Source: Streblospio benedicti (taxonomy: Eukaryota > Annelida > Polychaeta > Spionida > Spionidae). Taken from it: a stretch of 64,000 nt of DNA. The notes under the pieces were generated by a model. That model was not told where the DNA came from, did no database searches, and was given only the letters and a program-made list of their open reading frames with translations. The stretch lies in contig CM032659.1 in NCBI GenBank assembly GCA_019095985.1, positions 7,836,938 through 7,900,937 on the forward strand, read 5' to 3'. The position numbers and the translations under genes were made by a program. Positions 60,201 through 64,000 of the stretch are shown here, one piece after another (position 1 is the stretch's first letter; each line of letters begins with the position of its first letter).

Positions 60201-63200
60201 TGCAAAACTAGAAATTGCAAAACCCTGGATTCAATAATGCTGCCCATATAATTAAATATCAATACTGTATTAATATGGTTCTTACAAAAACTGCCATCAG
60301 TAGTTTTACCCAAGTACCTTTGGAGAACGAGCACATATAGCACTATATGCAAATCCCGGAATGCATGTTTCATTATATGGGGAACAGCACTGACAAAATA
60401 AAAAATTACTGTATTTCAAACCTTAGCGTAACTGTTAATTTTACAAAATTTTCCATCATGGGAAGCAGTGGAACTAGATGATGAGAGAACTCGGGTCGGA
60501 CAGTATGGAACCTCCCGGGCCATGCTACATTTGACTGAGATGTGAAAGGGCTAAGTCCTTGCTGTAAAGTGGCAGAAAGTACTGATTAAAATATTTGGTC
60601 AGCTCTTTGCAGGAAACCGGCAAATCACCAATTTACAACCAAGACATATGGCAACACTATCATCAATTTAAAAAAGTGAACTATTCCAAAGTTAACAGAA
60701 AGGTGGCTGTGCTACGACCCTCGAAGAGTATTAAAATACTTATGACCGATTCCCACAGTTACAAAAACTTCCCAAACCAAAGCAGTGCCATTTTACCCCT
60801 TTGCGTAATACTCCAGAACGGTTTCACAAATTATATACAGACAGATTATATGAACTAATAACAAACCAAAAGCGAGGGAATCATTGACATCAATCATATT
60901 TTCCTTGTAATGTTTGACATTGTACTATCTCATGGAACCCTAAAATTTTGTGGACATCTGCATAGAAAGGGTTGACAGCCACTTTTGCATGGGGACCCTT
61001 ACTTGCACAGGTCAGGGCATGCGCATAGCAGCTGGCTGGTAAACACCATTCGGTCCAATAGCGAACTATGCCTCATCTTTATAAATGAAACATAATTTTT
61101 AATTATTGAAAATTGAATTTTTTTTATTAAATTACTATAAGTTCAGTGAAATGACAACGTCTAGTTGCAGAATGGTATTTTTTTGCTGAATCATGTTTTG
61201 TGCTATGGTTAATTATGGTTGATATGTTATAAGATACATAATGCAAGATACCACATGTCCTTGTTTTTATTTATAGTGGGTCCGGTCTTCTACAAACAAA
61301 AGTACTGCACAGGAAACAAAATGGCTGGAATAAAATTCATTGTATATTTGAAGGGATACCAAACAAACATGGAGTTGGATATAGACACGATATGCTTAAG
61401 ACATCACTGCCATTAAAGGCCATTTTTTCAATATCTGGCTAATTAAAACTGTGTCTCTCATAAAGGAATCATTCATGGGCCTCACGGCACTTTCAATTTT
61501 TGGGTCCTCAAAATGGTTCATCTACACACCTTTAATCACCTTTGTTTAATTAGATATTATTTGTAAGTAGTTTGAAATTATTGTGTTTCAGTGTATAAAT
61601 TTTTTTTCGTCTGTAAACAATATCACAGGGTTGCCAGACGGCAACCTAAAATAGAATCCTGCTCAGGACTGCTCAGGACATGTCAGAGTAAAATCAATCA
61701 TAAAATATCATCCGTACCACAAAACATGCTCCTGCTAAATTCTGCTGGACTAAATGCATTATCTGTCTGAAAATTATATGAATTATAATAGTACAAAATA
61801 TAAGATACCACTAATATTCTTGTTACATTATTGTTTTATTTATTGTTTTATTTATAGTGTGTGTATGTTTTACAACTAATGATATTGACAGGAGTGTGGT
61901 TGGAAGAAGAAATCACTGTATTAGGAAGACACCACACAAACATGGCATTGGATATAGATACGGGCTGCTACATATATGCATCACTGCCATTTAACTCATT
62001 TCAATAACAGTTGGCTAATTAGGTCTATGTTCTCATGCATAATGTATATTAGGGGAACCATATAGGGAGTTTCTGATTCAATTACTACTGCTATTAATTG
62101 CATTATGTTTCATATTGGTATTGTAAATAGTTTGAAGACTTGGCGGGTACAAAACATATGTGAACGATTAAGAGGAATTTTTCTTTTTCATTTGTTGAAA
62201 TTAAGAAGTTAGAATAATGTTACAGCAGTTATAAGAATGGTGGCCATAAATCATAATCATTCTTATGGTTTGAAATCTTTAAAACGAGGATTGATTACTC
62301 TATTTCCATTCTACATAAACATTCCAGCTTTTATTCCAGCCTATACAAAGCATGCATATTTTGGAGACCCTTTCTTAGGCCCCCAGCATAAGGTGGTGAC
62401 ACCAAACGTCTGTTATCGTCATTTTCAAATGCCCAAATGATTTGTTATAGGATTATATTTTCTTGTACATGTATATACACACAATGATAATGTATAAGGA
62501 TTCTTCTTTGATGATGGCTAAACCTGATTAGCAAGTGTGATACGAGGAGCCAGCCAATTGCTGAATTCTGGCCACTGCAGTACCACCACACATATGCTAA
62601 GTCCTCATGAACTATCTCCCGCCCCTGCATATACAAATACCTGTGGCGCCACAAAGCATAGCACCACTAGGCACCACAAGGGCAGCATCTGCACAGCCGC
62701 AGCGAGTCAGCTTCTCCTCTTGTAGACACGTCTTCTGGCATGCCTCGACGTATGGAAAACATGAGAGTGAGATAATTATGGAATAAAAGGTTGTGAATTA
62801 AAAGGTGTACATTAAAAAGAAAAGCTAGTGGATGTGTCAAATAGGGGGAGGCAGAATCGTGGATTGACCAATAACCTCGTTTAAATGAAGTGTGGGTGTG
62901 CGTGCGTGTGTGCGTATGCACTCGCGTGCATGTGTGTGTGTCAGTATGGAATGTCTTCTGCACACGGCCACAATAGTTTAAGTTACACCATTATAAAAGG
63001 ATCATAATTAAAGTATTCCTTTTCCAAGACTAGAGGGCTATATCTCATAGCCACAGGGGTCTAGGGTCAGAGATCCAAGTTTCAACAGTGGGTTTAGATG
63101 TAGTTCTCTAGAGTTGGAGAAACAATCCACTTATGGCGTTCATTAAACCCAAGACCATTAAAACACACCATCATGTCATAAAACATCATTTGTAACGAAT

Positions 63201-64000
63201 TGGGAATGTGTGTGTGTGTGTGCGTGAATAGACATATCCCAGACGAATGTTTTACTCTTGTTTGCTCAAACAAACAGACAAGAAAACAGACAGAAGACTC
63301 AAATCAATCAATCAAAATTTCAGGCACATTAGTCCCTTACAACATTGATCATATGGACAAAAATTAACAGGTTCTCAGGAAGGTTTATTTTATTGATATA
63401 TCTACCTTTAGTGAATAGGATTTGTAGAGTGTAGGGCCCGCTTTCAAAGTGCAGTTTCTGTAAGGTTCATATAAATATTGCTTCACCTAAAAGAAAGCAT
63501 ATTCATTATCAATATTTACTAAATTAAAAATGTTGGGTCTCATTTTCCTTGAAGGATATCTAATATTAATTGTTAGACTGTGATGTCAAAGGTACAGAAG
63601 TGAATTTTAATCGATGCCCATTTTTCTTCTCTAAATAATTGATAAATACAACAATAATTATGCAATCTCTTAGCTAAAGTTACATACATAGAGTTACAAA
63701 TTGAATACATATTTATAAATCCAATATATCAAACCTATAATGAAACAGGCGGCATTGAAATGCGTCTTTGACAATGTAAATGTCATAAAACATAATCCCA
63801 ACTGTGACGCATTGAGTCCAGACAATAACATTATAACTAGCTAATTATAACCCTAACCAGAGGACTAATAACGATTCTGCACCTATGCATTCACATTCAC
63901 AAAAACCCAGTCAAGATGCACTGAAATGCCTTGGCACTTACCATTCTGACCTTGACCTCTGTGAGGGTCCCAGGAGACATATCAATGCCCTCATCTTCTG
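57222..64000 (-). pseudogene. DEG/ENaC sodium channel, right copy (3'-incomplete, damaged, runs off window)
   Basis: Minus-strand exons visible: 64000-63942 (EDEGIDMSPGTLTEVKVRM, intact palm strand), 63486-63406 (YLYEPYRNCTLKAGPTLYK, intact), 61766-61718 (intact), 61076-61003 (two bases shorter than its twin, reads GAG GCA TAG), a relic near 59697 that keeps only TWPG and has no donor, 59400-59327, 58719-58644, 58166-57957 (second membrane helix with G-I-S filter, GGVVGLWVGISAITLFEICQ), 57707-57590 (with 48 extra in-frame bases) and 57269-57222, where the frame meets TGA at 57261-57259. The last two exons of the left copy have no counterpart. As assembled it cannot make a complete channel, but damage alternates with intact exons, so sequence error or a second haplotype is a real alternative. 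Confidence 0.6.
62870..62942. repeat. GT-rich microsatellite, duplicated from 53.88 kb
   Basis: Short (GT)n with GCGTGC interruptions, in the right copy. It corresponds to 53880-53932 in the left copy. A second GT run is at 54223-54249 and 63207-63226. Confidence 0.7.

Larger units (their letters stand above)
48010..64000. repeat. Partial tandem duplication of the channel locus (about 9 kb unit)
   Basis: From 48010 the sequence recurs from 56931 in the same order and orientation: 48040 matches 56952, 49009 matches 58019, 50227 matches 59327, 52716 matches 61718 and 54441 matches 63406. Most segments look near-identical by eye, including introns. About 59.56-61.70 kb, however, matches 50.46-52.70 kb only as scattered blocks. 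The right unit continues past the window. Confidence 0.9.

Overview
The window is nuclear DNA of an animal, probably a marine bilaterian invertebrate. It is AT-rich, has short exons with GT-AG introns, is dense in small terminal-inverted-repeat elements and microsatellites, and carries metazoan genes (AF10/AF17, MIF, GGACT, DEG/ENaC channel, small heat-shock protein). I cannot fix the phylum. No prokaryotic operons, CRISPR arrays, rRNA or confident tRNA genes were seen, and no retrovirus-like or capsid-bearing element was recognised.

Layout. 1-5317 (-): 5' part of an acidic, polyglutamine and coiled-coil protein gene that runs off the left edge; its large exon has an apparent frameshift. 5.5-12.3 kb: intergenic, with a tRNA-derived SINE and (GAAT)n array, a LINE 3' end and several MITEs. 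12306-13858 (+): an intronless small heat-shock protein gene with a textbook heat-shock element, TATA box and poly(A) signal. 15308-27210 (+): an AF10/AF17 (MLLT10/MLLT6) chromatin-reader gene in nine exons with consistent phases; the PHD-zinc knuckle-ePHD module is complete, but the DOT1L-binding leucine zipper is not visible. 27.2-31.3 kb: intergenic, with a five-copy satellite of about 175 bp. 31307-35526 (-): a six-exon gene for a 352-residue protein I cannot name firmly. 37346-37924 (+): intronless gamma-glutamylamine cyclotransferase. 38-43.5 kb: mostly intergenic, with a Harbinger-like MITE. 43557-46190 (+): a four-exon MIF-family gene giving exactly 115 residues. 47556-64000 (-): a DEG/ENaC (amiloride-sensitive) sodium-channel locus made of two partial tandem copies.

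The channel locus is the most unusual part. The left copy has the true C-terminal exons but no first membrane segment. The right copy lacks the last exons and runs off the window. The join, near 56.93 kb, sits beside a 15-bp minisatellite. Each copy is damaged in different exons, and the middle of the right copy looks scrambled. This could be unequal crossing-over followed by decay, or two haplotypes assembled in tandem with uncorrected errors.

The genes do not form an operon or a common pathway; they are independent loci on both strands. Exon coordinates were derived by hand from splice-site and reading-frame agreement and should be good to the base where phases are stated. Repeat boundaries without stated target-site duplications are approximate.
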